The position numbers and the translations under genes were made by a program. Of a stretch of 64,000 nucleotides of DNA, positions 10,303-19,569 are shown in pieces. Source of the stretch: Aliiroseovarius lamellibrachiae. GTDB taxonomy: Bacteria; Pseudomonadota; Alphaproteobacteria; Rhodobacterales; Rhodobacteraceae. The stretch spans positions 248,001-312,000 of the forward strand of contig NZ_JAHEVJ010000004.1 of the NCBI RefSeq assembly GCF_018599245.1, given 5' to 3'. The notes below the pieces were generated by a model. The model was not told where the DNA came from, ran no database searches, and saw nothing but the letters and a program-made list of their open reading frames with translations. How positions within the stretch are numbered: the first letter of the stretch is position 1; each line of letters starts with the position of its first letter.

Positions 10303-10590
10303 TTACAGCCCTTCAACCAACACCAAATCCGTCTGTGCGATTTTCTCACGCACGTCGCGTGCCGCCCGGTAAGCCGTGCTGTCGTAAAAGGCGCGAGCCA
10401 CGTCTGGGGTTTCAAATTCAATCAACACCACCTGCCCACGATTGGGCCCCTCGCGATAGTCCGGTGTTGCGCTGCGCGCCAGAACCTTGCCGCCATAGTC
10501 AGCGATCGCCGCCTGCGACAAAAGTTTGAATTCCTCGAAGGCGACCGGGTCATGCACACGGATATTGGCAATCAAATATCCTTTTTCCAT
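10303..10590 (-). CDS. DUF1330 family protein
   Basis: 95-residue single-domain protein of the dimeric alpha-beta barrel type (DUF1330): begins MEKGYLIANIRVHDP, with the family's central YGGKVLAR and VLIEFETPDVARAFYDS blocks. Function unknown; related folds bind small metabolites or act as monooxygenase-like proteins. ATG 10590 has an excellent AGGAGGGG 5-8 bases upstream; the longer frame to 10617 is rejected. Likely co-transcribed with the GYD-domain gene 47 bases upstream, which encodes a protein of the same general fold. Confidence 0.87.
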   Translation of the reverse strand: MEKGYLIANIRVHDPVAFEEFKLLSQAAIADYGGKVLARSATPDYREGPNRGQVVLIEFETPDVARAFYDSTAYRAARDVREKIAQTDLVLVEGL

Positions 10591-10637
10591 AAGTTCCCCT
10601 CCTGAAATGGCGCCCATTCAAACTGGACGCCACGGGC

Positions 10638-10970
10638 TTACCCCCCAACCGCGCGATATGCGGCGCGGCCACTTTGTGCGGCACTCATCGCCGTCATAGC
10701 CTCTTTGCTGGTCATCAATTTTGTTGTGGACCCGCCGGACATGGTGCCAGAGGCCCCAACCACCAGCGCACAAGTTGCCATGACGGCATCACTGGGGGCC
10801 TCGATCAGCGCCACAACATCATCGTCACCAAAGCAGAAAAACAGATGATGCAGCGTTCCGCCAAGCGAGGCGATCATCTCGCCCGCTGCTTTTTCGCGGT
10901 CTTCTGGATTGTCCACCAGCGCACGTAAGCTTTCGGTGCTGTAACGCCCACGGAATAGATAAAATGACAT
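10638..10970 (-). CDS. GYD domain protein
   Basis: 110-residue protein of the GYD family, whose members share a ferredoxin-like dimeric barrel. It starts with SFYLFRGRYSTESLRALV and has LGGTLHHLFFCFGDDDVVALIEAPSDA, the usual GYD core. No signal peptide or membrane segment. First gene of a two-gene minus-strand unit with the DUF1330 gene. Function unknown. Confidence 0.82.
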   Translation of the reverse strand: MSFYLFRGRYSTESLRALVDNPEDREKAAGEMIASLGGTLHHLFFCFGDDDVVALIEAPSDAVMATCALVVGASGTMSGGSTTKLMTSKEAMTAMSAAQSGRAAYRAVGG

Positions 10971-11166
10971 ATGAACCTCCCATTTGGTTGGGATAGGTCC
11001 TGCCGGTTAACCCTGCCAGTTGCTCCGCTGCTTGGCGTCTTCATAGCACGGATCCCCCGGTGGGTCAGCCCAACCGGATGATCTAACCAAGCCTGCGCAA
11101 TTTGAAGGATCGGCCGTTCACCCCAAATTTAGTTGCACCGCGGCGCGCGCGCCCTACACTCGCCCC

Positions 11167-11931
11167 ATGTTACAAATTGCGCAATATCAGCTACATCTGC
11201 TGCTGGGGTTATTTTTGATCGGAACTTTTGGCACGGCGCTGTTGTTTCGAAAACCGCCGGGGCATCGCGCATGGAAACTGGCGGATCTGGTTTGGGTGGT
11301 GCTTGGTGGCATTGGGGCCTTGGTGGCGATTATTGCCGGGCTTTACACCTCGGACAGTTCACGGTTGGATCGCCAGATTGACATTGCCTTTGCTGCCACC
11401 GCCGCCTTTGACCGGGACGCCGCACGGTTTCGGCTTAGATTTTGCGAAGGCACATCTGAACCGGCGATCACGACCCTTTGCGAAAAGGTCGAATTCCTGT
11501 CAGCCTCCACCGCCAGCAATGCCGAACTGCCGCTGTTTATTGCTGTGACCCAAGAAGTGGCCCCGCTGGCCAGCCTCAGTTTTTTGGTGGGCAAAGGCCA
11601 CCACGACGATATGAACGAGATGCAAGACATGGCCGCACAAGCGGATGCTTTTGATATTGAAAGGTTTTTGGTCTTCACCTCTCGGGATACACAGACCGAA
11701 GCCGCGATAACTCAGCTTCGCAAAAGCGCCCCAATCATCGTTGGTGACTATCAAATTATCGCCAAAAGCTATGATGGTTTGATTGGCCAAGTCGGCAAAT
11801 TGCGTGAGGAATGGCAATACCTTCAGGACAATGCGCATATCCTGCTGTTGCAACTCGCCGCGCTTTGCATGGTCGCCTTTGCCGCGCCATTCCGCCTTGG
11901 GAAATCCATCGTAGAACTGCTTAAACCCTGA
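11167..11931 (+). CDS. Hypothetical membrane protein
   Basis: 254 residues, family not recognised. Two N-terminal hydrophobic segments (about residues 7-26 and 43-62), a soluble middle of about 150 residues with CEG and LCEK cysteines (probably periplasmic), and a C-terminal hydrophobic segment (about 224-243). This gives a 3-TM topology with a large exposed loop rich in Ala, Asp and Glu. No catalytic motif visible. ATG 11167 immediately precedes the first TM. It is monocistronic between a divergent GYD gene and a convergent deacetylase-like gene. Confidence 0.7.
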   Translation: MLQIAQYQLHLLLGLFLIGTFGTALLFRKPPGHRAWKLADLVWVVLGGIGALVAIIAGLYTSDSSRLDRQIDIAFAATAAFDRDAARFRLRFCEGTSEPAITTLCEKVEFLSASTASNAELPLFIAVTQEVAPLASLSFLVGKGHHDDMNEMQDMAAQADAFDIERFLVFTSRDTQTEAAITQLRKSAPIIVGDYQIIAKSYDGLIGQVGKLREEWQYLQDNAHILLLQLAALCMVAFAAPFRLGKSIVELLKP

Positions 11932-12026
11932 TGGCGATACGGTGAACGCGTGCCCCAATGGGGCGTCGGGTTAAACCATCAGCCACCTCGGCCTGACGCG
12001 ATATTGCGAACCGCAAACCGCAGCTG

Positions 12027-13535
12027 TCATTCCCCCAGCAACACCGCGCTGACGGGCGCCACCGACACGGATTTCGCCCTCGAGCCAAGGCTCCACTCGA
12101 TCAAGGCCTGCAAGGTGTCAGGACGCGCGCGCCCAAACAGGATTACCCCGTCCATTTGGCGGGCTTTAAACGCCGCATTGTCAAGGAACCGGCGGATTGT
12201 GCGCCCATCCTGCCCCTCGCCATCAAGATCCCTAAAAACAGTACCCGCTGGCACGCCCGCTTTGATTGCCAAACGATTTCCTGTGCTTAGCCCCTTAGGA
12301 AAGCTCACCACCCCATGTCCGCTGGCCACAAGGATTTGCGCGATCTGCTTTGCAAGATCCGTATCCTCCTGAAAGCCGCTGACGTCATTCATCATCACCG
12401 CAACCCCTTGGTCGATGATTGGCGCCTGAACCTGGAAATTCACCTCGGCGTCTGCAGGGGTTGAGGCAGGTGGCAGCATCACCTCGACCACAACCTCCGC
12501 GCCCTGAGAACGATAATAGGCCACGGCCTCGACCGCATCAGCGGCCGTGCCATCCACCACAAATGTCACGGGGAAAGGAAGGTTCGTCAGATCGCCAAGA
12601 TCGGCGCGCGCGCCGCCCTCATCCTTTAACAAAACGGCCATGATCGGTAAGTCAGCAGCCCGCTCATAGGGGGACGCATTGCGGATGATCGCAAGCGGCG
12701 ACAAAGGTTGGTCTGGCGCAGCTTCCGCGGCATCTGTCTCTTCTGATGCATCCGCATCTGAGATAGAGGGGAGCCGATTTGTTTTCACATTAGGTGCAAG
12801 ATCCCCAATCGGCTTCACCGGCGCACTTTTGACACCGGGTGTGGGGGCGTCCTCGACCATTTCGGGTGATGTTTCGCGTTGAGCAATCGGTTGTTCAACG
12901 GGCTGAGAAGCCTCCGGTACAGCGGGGGCAACGTCGGGCGCATCAACCGGTGGTGCGACCGTCGGCGCGGTTGTATCCGGAACTGGGCCTGCCTCCAATG
13001 GCACCTCATCCATTGTGGGCTGTGATGGGGTATCGGCCGTCAGGGCCTGTTCGGTGCTTTCTCCCGTCGGCTGAGTGGCCGGGCTGCCTTCGGTCGGCAT
13101 GGCTGGCTGCGCTGGCAACACCTCCTGCACCATGGCGCCGGATGTGTCGCCCAATGCGTCCTCGGGCGCGGATGTGACCTCTGGCGTGTGGGCCTCGTCA
13201 GGTGAGGGCATAACCGCCGCGCTCTCTGAACGGGGGGCATCACTGTCCGGCGCGGGCGCGGCGCCGTCCGTAAGCTCGCGATCACTGGGCTGCGATATCA
13301 CGGCCGTGTCAGGATTGGGCTGTTGCGTTTTTTCACTTTCAGACATGGCGATTTCAGCGGCGCCGTCACCCGCCCCGTCAACAGACACCGTGTCGGGTAA
13401 AGGCGACATTTTCATATCCAAATCAGCGCCTGCCCCCTGACCATTTGGGGGTGCAGTCATCACTGACAGCCCCGCCAGACCGGCTGCGGACACTACGACG
13501 CCCATCGCAATACCCGAAAGAAAACCGCGTGCCAT
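12027..13535 (-). CDS. Divergent polysaccharide deacetylase-like protein
   Basis: 502 residues. An N-terminal signal anchor (MARGFLSGIAMGVVVSAAGL) is followed by a long Pro/Ala/Glu/Asp-rich low-complexity linker (about residues 40-280). A C-terminal domain of about 220 residues matches the divergent polysaccharide deacetylase (DUF610) family: PIMAVLLKDEGG, LPFPVTFVVDG, AYYRSQGAEVVVE, SGHGVVSFPKG. It is expected to sit in the periplasm anchored to the inner membrane. Related proteins are associated with envelope or murein remodelling, without a proven reaction. ATG 13535 is chosen over the open frame to 13793 because that extension lacks a signal sequence and overlaps trpG antisense. Confidence 0.82.
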   Translation of the reverse strand: MARGFLSGIAMGVVVSAAGLAGLSVMTAPPNGQGAGADLDMKMSPLPDTVSVDGAGDGAAEIAMSESEKTQQPNPDTAVISQPSDRELTDGAAPAPDSDAPRSESAAVMPSPDEAHTPEVTSAPEDALGDTSGAMVQEVLPAQPAMPTEGSPATQPTGESTEQALTADTPSQPTMDEVPLEAGPVPDTTAPTVAPPVDAPDVAPAVPEASQPVEQPIAQRETSPEMVEDAPTPGVKSAPVKPIGDLAPNVKTNRLPSISDADASEETDAAEAAPDQPLSPLAIIRNASPYERAADLPIMAVLLKDEGGARADLGDLTNLPFPVTFVVDGTAADAVEAVAYYRSQGAEVVVEVMLPPASTPADAEVNFQVQAPIIDQGVAVMMNDVSGFQEDTDLAKQIAQILVASGHGVVSFPKGLSTGNRLAIKAGVPAGTVFRDLDGEGQDGRTIRRFLDNAAFKARQMDGVILFGRARPDTLQALIEWSLGSRAKSVSVAPVSAVLLGE

Positions 13536-13658
13536 GCTTGCTCTCCTCGAAAATCTCCGCACTGCTCTTGACCCGCAGCGCTTGGTTTGAACATGTATAC
13601 CCCGACGAGAGACGCGCGTAACCCCCCGTTGCGCCACGAAATGCTGAAAGGCCGCCCA

Positions 13659-14267
13659 ATGATCCTGCTGATCGATAACTATGACAGCTTTACCTACAAC
13701 CTCGTGCATTATTTGGGCGAATTGGGCACCGAAGTGGTGGTCAAACGCAATGATGTGATCACGGTGGAGGACGCTTTGGCGTTGAAACCCCAAGCCATTT
13801 TGCTCTCACCCGGGCCATGTGACCCGGATCAGGCAGGAATTTGCCTTGAGCTGACCCATGCAGCGGCGAAAAATGGCGTGCCTTTGTTGGGGGTTTGTCT
13901 TGGGCATCAAACCATTGGTCAGGCATTTGGCGGCAAAGTCGTGCGCGCGGGCGAAATTGTGCATGGCAAAATGGGTACGATGCATCACGCCGACAAAGGC
14001 ATGTTTGCGGGGCTGCCGACACCGCTTGAGGCCACTCGGTATCACTCGTTGATCGTGGATCGCGACAGTCTGCCAGAGTGTCTTGAGATTACCGCTTGGC
14101 TTGAGGATGGCATGATCATGGGGCTGCGCCACAAAACGCTTCCGATCGAAGGGGTGCAATTCCATCCCGAAAGCATCCGGTCGGAATTTGGTCATGCGAT
14201 GCTTGCGAATTTCCTGAAATCCGCAGGTATCAATGTAAAACCTTTGAAAGATGAGGTTCCGGCATGA
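13659..14267 (+). CDS. trpG: Anthranilate synthase component II (glutamine amidotransferase)
   Basis: Class I glutamine amidotransferase subunit of anthranilate synthase, also able to serve as PabA; 202 residues. Begins [14 protein letters not shown]; catalytic Cys in [17 protein letters not shown], and His-Glu of the triad in VQFHPESI. Three upstream in-frame Met codons exist (from 13587), but the family starts at ATG 13659, with AAAGG 7 bases before. Its stop overlaps trpD by ATGA. No trpE is in the window. Confidence 0.95.
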   Translation: MILLIDNYDSFTYNLVHYLGELGTEVVVKRNDVITVEDALALKPQAILLSPGPCDPDQAGICLELTHAAAKNGVPLLGVCLGHQTIGQAFGGKVVRAGEIVHGKMGTMHHADKGMFAGLPTPLEATRYHSLIVDRDSLPECLEITAWLEDGMIMGLRHKTLPIEGVQFHPESIRSEFGHAMLANFLKSAGINVKPLKDEVPA

Positions 14268-15280
14268 GCGACCGTATCAAACCCCTGATCGGCGCCGCCG
14301 CAGATCGCCCCCTTAGCCGTGCTGAGGCTGAAGAAGCCTTTGACATCTTGTTCGAAGGCGAAGCGACCCCCAGCCAAATTGGTGGATTGCTCATGGCCCT
14401 GCGCACGCGCGGTGAAACGGTTGAGGAATATGCCGCCGCCGCCGCCGTGATGCGCGCGAAATGCCGCCCGGTGAAGGCGCCGGCGGGCGCGATAGATATT
14501 GTTGGCACCGGAGGCGATGGAAAAGGCACGCTCAACATTTCAACCGCCACGGCTTTTGTCGTTGCGGGCGCCGGTGTGACCGTCGCCAAACACGGCAATC
14601 GCAACCTGTCGTCAAAGTCAGGGGCCGCAGATGCGCTTGGTCAGATGGGTGTGAATGTGATGGTCGGCGCGGATGTGGTTGAGGCCGCTTTGGCCGAGGC
14701 GGGCATCGCCTTTATGATGGCACCGATGCACCACCCAGCCATTGCGCACGTCATGCCAACACGCGCGGAACTTGGCACCCGTACGATCTTTAACATCCTG
14801 GGACCATTGACAAACCCCGCTGGCGTGACCCGGCAACTGACCGGCGCCTTCTCGCGCGACCTGATCCGTCCGATGGCCGAGACCCTGCAGATGCTCGGCG
14901 CGGAAAAGGCGTGGCTTGTGCACGGCTCTGATGGCACGGATGAATTGTCCATTGCCGGTGTCAGCTGGGTGGCCGCATTGGAAAATGACGCTGTGCGTGA
15001 ATTTGAGATCCATCCCGAGGATGCGGGCCTTCCAGTGCACCCATTTGAGGCGATTATGGGCGGTGAACCCTCGGAAAATGCCATTGCGTTTTCGGCGCTT
15101 CTAAAAGGTGAAAAATCCGCTTACCGCGATGCGGTTCTGCTCAACTCCGCCGCCGCTTTGGTTGTCGCTGATAAGGCAAGTTCCCTGAAAGACGGGGTGG
15201 CCATGGCCATTGAAAGCATCGACAGCGGGCAAGCCCTCGCAAAAATCGAAAAACTGGCCGAAGTCACGTCGCGTGGATGA
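14264..15280 (+). CDS. trpD: Anthranilate phosphoribosyltransferase
   Basis: 338-residue enzyme joining anthranilate and PRPP, the second step of tryptophan synthesis. The PRPP loop is [18 protein letters not shown], and [18 protein letters not shown] and [10 protein letters not shown] are all in place. It starts inside the trpG stop (ATGA), so the two are coupled. The operon is then interrupted by a 118-base gap with an 8-bp tandem repeat and by ung before trpC. Confidence 0.97.
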   Translation: MSDRIKPLIGAAADRPLSRAEAEEAFDILFEGEATPSQIGGLLMALRTRGETVEEYAAAAAVMRAKCRPVKAPAGAIDIVGTGGDGKGTLNISTATAFVVAGAGVTVAKHGNRNLSSKSGAADALGQMGVNVMVGADVVEAALAEAGIAFMMAPMHHPAIAHVMPTRAELGTRTIFNILGPLTNPAGVTRQLTGAFSRDLIRPMAETLQMLGAEKAWLVHGSDGTDELSIAGVSWVAALENDAVREFEIHPEDAGLPVHPFEAIMGGEPSENAIAFSALLKGEKSAYRDAVLLNSAAALVVADKASSLKDGVAMAIESIDSGQALAKIEKLAEVTSRG

Positions 15281-15290
15281 CCCAAAACCG

Positions 15291-15340
15291 GAAAACTAGT
15301 TTTCTAGTTTTCTAGTTTTCTAGTTTTCTAGTTTTCTAGT
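15291..15340. repeat. 8-bp tandem repeat array with palindromic head
   Basis: Five perfect head-to-tail copies of TTTCTAGT fill 15301-15340. They are preceded by a 14-base perfect palindrome, GAAAACTAGTTTTC (15291-15304), which overlaps the first copy. The array lies 10 bases after the trpD stop and 57 bases before ung. It contains six CTAG tetranucleotides in 50 bases and is far more AT-rich than its surroundings. The unit length is not a multiple of three and it lies outside coding sequence. Role unknown. Confidence 0.95.
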
Positions 15341-15397
15341 GGAATCACTCCATCCAAGCCCAACGTCAATCACCGCCGCAAGAAAAGGCCCAACCGA

Positions 15398-16033
15398 ATG
15401 ACCCTGCCACACGCCTGGGCCGACCTTCCCTTTTTCACCGACACTTGGCCCGGCATTCGCGATCACATCATTGCTGAGCCACGCGAGATCCTGCCGCCGG
15501 ACACTTTGCGTTTCGCGGCCCTTGCCGCGTCCTCACCCGACGCCGTACGGGTCGTGATCCTCGGGCAAGACCCCTACCCCACACCGGGTCATGCCAATGG
15601 CTTGGCGTTCTCAGTGGAGCCCGATGTGCGGCCTTTGCCCCGATCTTTGCAGAACATCTATAAAGAGCTCGACGCTGACCTTGGCGTGCAGCGCCCCAAT
15701 GGCGATCTGTCGGATTGGGCTGAACAGGGCGTGCTTTTGCTCAACACATCACTTTCGGTGCCCGCAGGGGATGCAAATGGGCATAAAACCTTGGGGTGGG
15801 ACATCTTGGTTCATCAAATCTTGGGGCGCGTGTCCTCCACCCCCACAGCCTTCATTCTGTGGGGAAACAACGCCCAAAAGCTTGAGAAATACATCCAGTC
15901 CGGCGATCACCTGATCGTAAAAACCGCCCATCCCTCACCACTTTCCGCCCGACGTGGGTTTTTCGGCTCTCGCCCGTTTTCAACCGTGAACAATTGGCTT
16001 ACAGACAAGGGTGACGCTCCGATAAACTGGTGA
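15398..16033 (+). CDS. ung: Uracil-DNA glycosylase (family 1)
   Basis: Removes uracil from DNA in base excision repair; 211 residues, slightly shorter than the E. coli enzyme. Water-activating motif [18 protein letters not shown] (the usual His after Tyr is Pro here), [20 protein letters not shown], and the leucine-loop [13 protein letters not shown] followed by RPFSTVN. ATG 15398 follows the tandem repeat region. Only 4 bases separate its stop from trpC, so it has been inserted into, or retained in, the trp transcription unit. Confidence 0.95.
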   Translation: MTLPHAWADLPFFTDTWPGIRDHIIAEPREILPPDTLRFAALAASSPDAVRVVILGQDPYPTPGHANGLAFSVEPDVRPLPRSLQNIYKELDADLGVQRPNGDLSDWAEQGVLLLNTSLSVPAGDANGHKTLGWDILVHQILGRVSSTPTAFILWGNNAQKLEKYIQSGDHLIVKTAHPSPLSARRGFFGSRPFSTVNNWLTDKGDAPINW

Positions 16034-16037
16034 GATA

Positions 16038-16865
16038 ATGACCCAATCTGCGACCCCAACCGTTCTTGATAAAATCAAAGCTTATAAGCTGGAGCATGTG
16101 GCCGCCTGCAAAGCCGCCCGCCCCCTGTCCGAGGTGGAAGCCGCCGCACGCGACGCAAGCCCGACGCGCGGTTTTGCCAAGGCTTTGATGGCGGATGCTG
16201 CCAATGGGTACGGTTTGATTGCTGAGGTCAAAAAAGCCAGCCCCTCAAAGGGTCTTATTCGGGCTGATTTTCACCCCGCAGAACTCGCCAAAGCCTATCA
16301 GGACGGCGGTGCAAGCTGCCTGTCTGTGCTGACCGACACACCCTCTTTTCAAGGTGCTGACGAATTTCTGGTGGCCGCGCGTGGGGCTGTCACACTTCCG
16401 GCCCTGCGCAAGGATTTCATGTATGATACCTATCAAGTCACCGAAGCCCGCGCTTTGGGCGCCGATTGCATTCTGATCATCATGGCCTCGGTCGCGGACA
16501 GCCAAGCGCAAGAGCTTGAAGAGGCTGCGTTTTCTTGGGGCATGGATGCGTTGATCGAGGTTCACGACGAGGCCGAATTGGAACGTGCCCTGTCGTTGAA
16601 ATCACCGCTTCTGGGGGTGAACAACCGCAATCTCAAGACCTTTGAAACCTCGCTCGACACCACACGACGCCTGTCGAAATTGGCCCCGGCGGATCGCCAT
16701 CTGGTCTGCGAAAGCGGCTTATCAACGCCGCGGGATCTGGCGGATATGGCCGAATATGGCGCGCGCAGCTTCTTGATTGGCGAAAGCCTGATGCGTCAGG
16801 ATGATGTGGCCCAAGTCACCCGTAATCTTCTTGCCAACCCGGCACCCGTAAAGGAGCTGTCATGA
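16038..16865 (+). CDS. trpC: Indole-3-glycerol phosphate synthase
   Basis: 275-residue TIM-barrel enzyme of tryptophan synthesis that closes the indole ring from CdRP. Catalytic and binding blocks: [69 protein letters not shown]. Monofunctional (no TrpF fusion). It starts 4 bases after ung and its TGA overlaps the moaC ATG. Confidence 0.97.
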   Translation: MTQSATPTVLDKIKAYKLEHVAACKAARPLSEVEAAARDASPTRGFAKALMADAANGYGLIAEVKKASPSKGLIRADFHPAELAKAYQDGGASCLSVLTDTPSFQGADEFLVAARGAVTLPALRKDFMYDTYQVTEARALGADCILIIMASVADSQAQELEEAAFSWGMDALIEVHDEAELERALSLKSPLLGVNNRNLKTFETSLDTTRRLSKLAPADRHLVCESGLSTPRDLADMAEYGARSFLIGESLMRQDDVAQVTRNLLANPAPVKELS

Positions 16866-17341
16866 CCAATTCTCCGCTCACACATTTCGACGATCAGGGC
16901 CTTGCCCATATGGTTGATGTTTCCGACAAAGAGGTCACCGACCGCGTGGCGATCGCCGAAGGCTTCGTGAAAATGACGTCCGAGACACTGGCGCTGGTCA
17001 TGGAAGGCACCGCCAAAAAAGGGGACGTTTTGGGGGTCGCGCGTCTTGCCGGCATCATGGGCGCCAAAAAAACCTCCGACCTCATTCCGCTTTGCCACCC
17101 GCTGCCGATCACCAAAGTCGCGCTGGAACTGGACCCCGTCCCCACCCTGCCCGGCGTGCGCATCACTGCAACGGTGAAAACCGGTGGGCAAACTGGCGTA
17201 GAGATGGAGGCCCTCACGGCCGTTTCTGTCGCGGCACTGACCGTCTATGACATGCTGAAAGCCGCTGAAAAAGGCATGGAAATCAAAGACATCTGCCTGT
17301 TGCGCAAAGAGGGTGGGAAATCCGGGATCTATGAACGTTAA
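16862..17341 (+). CDS. moaC: Cyclic pyranopterin monophosphate synthase
   Basis: 159-residue molybdenum cofactor enzyme that acts with MoaA to form cPMP from GTP. Shows [12 protein letters not shown], the substrate-binding [30 protein letters not shown] and the catalytic-Lys region [13 protein letters not shown]. Overlaps trpC by four bases (ATGA), and moeA follows after 110 bases. The trpC-moaC-moeA-lexA order is familiar from Rhodobacterales genomes. Confidence 0.97.
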   Translation: MTNSPLTHFDDQGLAHMVDVSDKEVTDRVAIAEGFVKMTSETLALVMEGTAKKGDVLGVARLAGIMGAKKTSDLIPLCHPLPITKVALELDPVPTLPGVRITATVKTGGQTGVEMEALTAVSVAALTVYDMLKAAEKGMEIKDICLLRKEGGKSGIYER

Positions 17342-17451
17342 TTTGCATCTTTGATCCATTTCAAGGTGTGTCCCGAATGAATATGCAAAACGGGGCAAGT
17401 TGAAGGGCCACATGACATTTGGCCAAAACGAATGAGACATGAGGCCACCAC

Positions 17452-18624
17452 ATGATCCCCGTCACCGAAGCACTTGATCACCTGTTTTCTCTCGTCGCCC
17501 CCGTGGGCACCGAGGATGTCCCATTGGCCGAAGCCGCAGGTCGCATCTTGGCCGCCCCGGTGACAGCCACGCGCCGTCAGCCCCCCTTTGCGGCCTCTGC
17601 GATGGACGGTTATGCGGTGAATGGGGTTGAGGCGGACCCGGAATCGATGTTTCAGGTCATTGGTGAAAGCGCCGCGGGACATGGTTTTGATGGTAAAATC
17701 GGCGCAGGACAATGTGTTCGCATTTTCACCGGCGCCCCGATGCCAGAAGGCGCAAACCGCGTTATTATTCAAGAGGATGTGACCCGCAAAGGGGCTCTGA
17801 TCACCCTAGCGCGCAAGCTCGACAAAGGGCCGCATGTGCGCCCGGCTGGGGCGGATTTTGACGAAGGCGATCAGGTTGCCGCCCCTTTGCTTTTGACCCC
17901 TGCCCATCTTGCACTGATCGCGGCTATGAACACCGCCAAAGTCACCGTACGACGCAAACCGATTGTCGCGTTGATGGCCACCGGGGACGAGCTGGTCATG
18001 CCCGGCGAGACACCCGGACCGGATCAAATCATTTCCTCAAATTCCTTTGGTCTGAAAGCGCTGATCGAGGCAAACGGTGGCCATGCCCGCATGTTGCCCA
18101 TCGCGCGCGACACCAAAGGCAGCCTGCGCACCGCGTTTGAGCTTTGCGAGGGGGCTGATTTGATCATCACCATTGGCGGCGCTTCGGTTGGTGATCATGA
18201 TTTGGTCGGGGATGTAACAGAAGAACTCGGCATGGCGCGCAGTTTCTATAAAGTCGCCATGCGCCCCGGCAAACCGTTGATGGCCGGAAAACTTGGGAAC
18301 ACGCCCGTCATTGGGTTGCCGGGAAATCCGGTCTCGGCGATGGTCTGTGGTCATGTTTTTCTTGTCCCGGCCTTGCGCGCAATGCTCGGCTTGGGCGCCA
18401 CCCCTGCCCCACGCAAAACCGCCCCCCTTGGCGCATCCATCGCCGCAAATGGACCGCGCGAACATTACATGCGCGCCGTTGTTCAGGATGGCAAAATCAC
18501 CGCGTGTAATCAGCAAGATAGCGCGCTTTTATCCGTGCTCGCCGGCGCAAATGCCCTGCTTGTTCGCCCGGTTGATGATCCCGAACAGGGCGCAGGGCAC
18601 GTCATGGAATATTTGCCTATCTAA
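17452..18624 (+). CDS. moeA: Molybdopterin molybdenumtransferase
   Basis: 390-residue MoeA, which inserts molybdate into adenylylated molybdopterin. Visible: AMDGYAVNG, FTGAPMPEGANRVIIQED, the MoCF-binding ATGDEL and TIGGASVGDHD, and GLPGNPVSAMVC, with the C-terminal beta domain to the end. Start ATG 17452 follows GAGGCCACC. A 165-base gap with the SOS-boxed promoter separates it from lexA. Confidence 0.96.
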   Translation: MIPVTEALDHLFSLVAPVGTEDVPLAEAAGRILAAPVTATRRQPPFAASAMDGYAVNGVEADPESMFQVIGESAAGHGFDGKIGAGQCVRIFTGAPMPEGANRVIIQEDVTRKGALITLARKLDKGPHVRPAGADFDEGDQVAAPLLLTPAHLALIAAMNTAKVTVRRKPIVALMATGDELVMPGETPGPDQIISSNSFGLKALIEANGGHARMLPIARDTKGSLRTAFELCEGADLIITIGGASVGDHDLVGDVTEELGMARSFYKVAMRPGKPLMAGKLGNTPVIGLPGNPVSAMVCGHVFLVPALRAMLGLGATPAPRKTAPLGASIAANGPREHYMRAVVQDGKITACNQQDSALLSVLAGANALLVRPVDDPEQGAGHVMEYLPI

Positions 18625-18673
18625 GAATGCCCAAACCAAGGGCGCTGTGCGTTTACCAAATATTTGCACTCGG

Positions 18674-18702
18674 TTGACACAAAAAGAGAACATGGGTAGA
18701 AC
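18674..18702 (+). promoter_or_regulatory. lexA promoter with overlapping SOS box
   Basis: The -35 hexamer TTGACA (18674-18679), a 17-base spacer and a -10-like TAGAAC (18697-18702). The alphaproteobacterial LexA box, read on the minus strand as GTTC-N7-GTTC, lies at 18688-18702 and covers the -10 region. This is the expected arrangement for LexA autorepression. The lexA start codon is 88 bases downstream. Confidence 0.85.
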
Positions 18703-18789
18703 AGACCTTGAACGCCGGGAACCACCCGGCGCGCTTGTGGGATGTATCCCATGTCAAAAAATGCCGGTGCAACTCGGAGGTAAAAGCAG

Positions 18790-19488
18790 ATGCTGACCCG
18801 TAAACAGTTAGAATTGCTAAACTTTATCCACAAACGCATTCAGCGCGACGGGGTTCCACCAAGCTTTGATGAAATGAAAGACGCTTTGGATCTGCGCAGC
18901 AAATCTGGCATCCACCGGTTGATCACCGCGCTTGAAGAACGTGGCTTTATTCGCCGCCTTGCCCATCGTGCGCGCGCCATTGAAATTGTGAAACTACCCG
19001 AAACGATGGACTCCGGTGGTCGCGGTGGGTTTGAACCCAAAGTGATCGACGGCAGTCGCCCTGAAAAAACACCCCATACCGCCATCCCGCTTGAGGGTCG
19101 CGGCATCAGTGACCTGCCTTTGCTGGGCCGCATCGCAGCAGGCGAACCGATCGAGGCGATCTCGGATGAGGCGCAACATATCTCGGTTCCGGATAATATG
19201 CTGGGGGCTGGCGGTCGCCACTATGCGCTGGAGGTCAAGGGCGACAGTATGATCGACGCGGGGATCAACAGTGGGGATGTTGTGGTGATCCGTGAAACCA
19301 GTCTCGCCGACAATGGCGATATTGTTGTCGCGCAGGTGGATGGCTATGAAGCCACCCTCAAACGCTTTCGCAAAACAGGTGGGATGATTGCCCTTGAGGC
19401 CGCCAATACTGCCTATGAAACGCGCATCCTGCCGGAAGGTTCTGTCAAAGTTCAGGGAAAATTGGTGGGGCTGATCCGCACCTATTGA
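18790..19488 (+). CDS. lexA: LexA repressor
   Basis: SOS repressor and self-cleaving S24 peptidase, 232 residues. The winged helix is at about residues 1-65 ([20 protein letters not shown]); the Ala-Gly scissile bond is in [11 protein letters not shown]; the catalytic Ser is in KGDSMIDAG and the Lys in GYEATLKRF. The linker is longer than in E. coli LexA, as in other alphaproteobacteria. Its own promoter carries a LexA box. RBS CGGAGG lies shortly upstream, and an intrinsic terminator follows the stop. Confidence 0.98.
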   Translation: MLTRKQLELLNFIHKRIQRDGVPPSFDEMKDALDLRSKSGIHRLITALEERGFIRRLAHRARAIEIVKLPETMDSGGRGGFEPKVIDGSRPEKTPHTAIPLEGRGISDLPLLGRIAAGEPIEAISDEAQHISVPDNMLGAGGRHYALEVKGDSMIDAGINSGDVVVIRETSLADNGDIVVAQVDGYEATLKRFRKTGGMIALEAANTAYETRILPEGSVKVQGKLVGLIRTY

Positions 19489-19509
19489 TTGGACTGGCCT
19501 GATATTACG

Positions 19510-19537
19510 AAAAGGGAGGCTTCGGCCTCCCTTTTTT
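19510..19537 (+). terminator. Intrinsic terminator after lexA
   Basis: Stem AAAGGGAGGC/GCCTCCCTTT with a TTCG tetraloop followed by a T run. It lies between lexA and the convergent phaR. Confidence 0.9.
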
Positions 19538-19569
19538 GTCGCATTTTTCCTGGGCCGAAGGCTAAAATA

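Noticed and set aside
13536-13793. 86-residue N-terminal extension of the deacetylase-like protein
   Set aside because: It would bury the signal anchor inside the protein and overlaps trpG on the other strand.
15291-15340. CRISPR-like array
   Set aside because: Units are 8 bp, directly adjacent and without spacers; no cas genes in the window.
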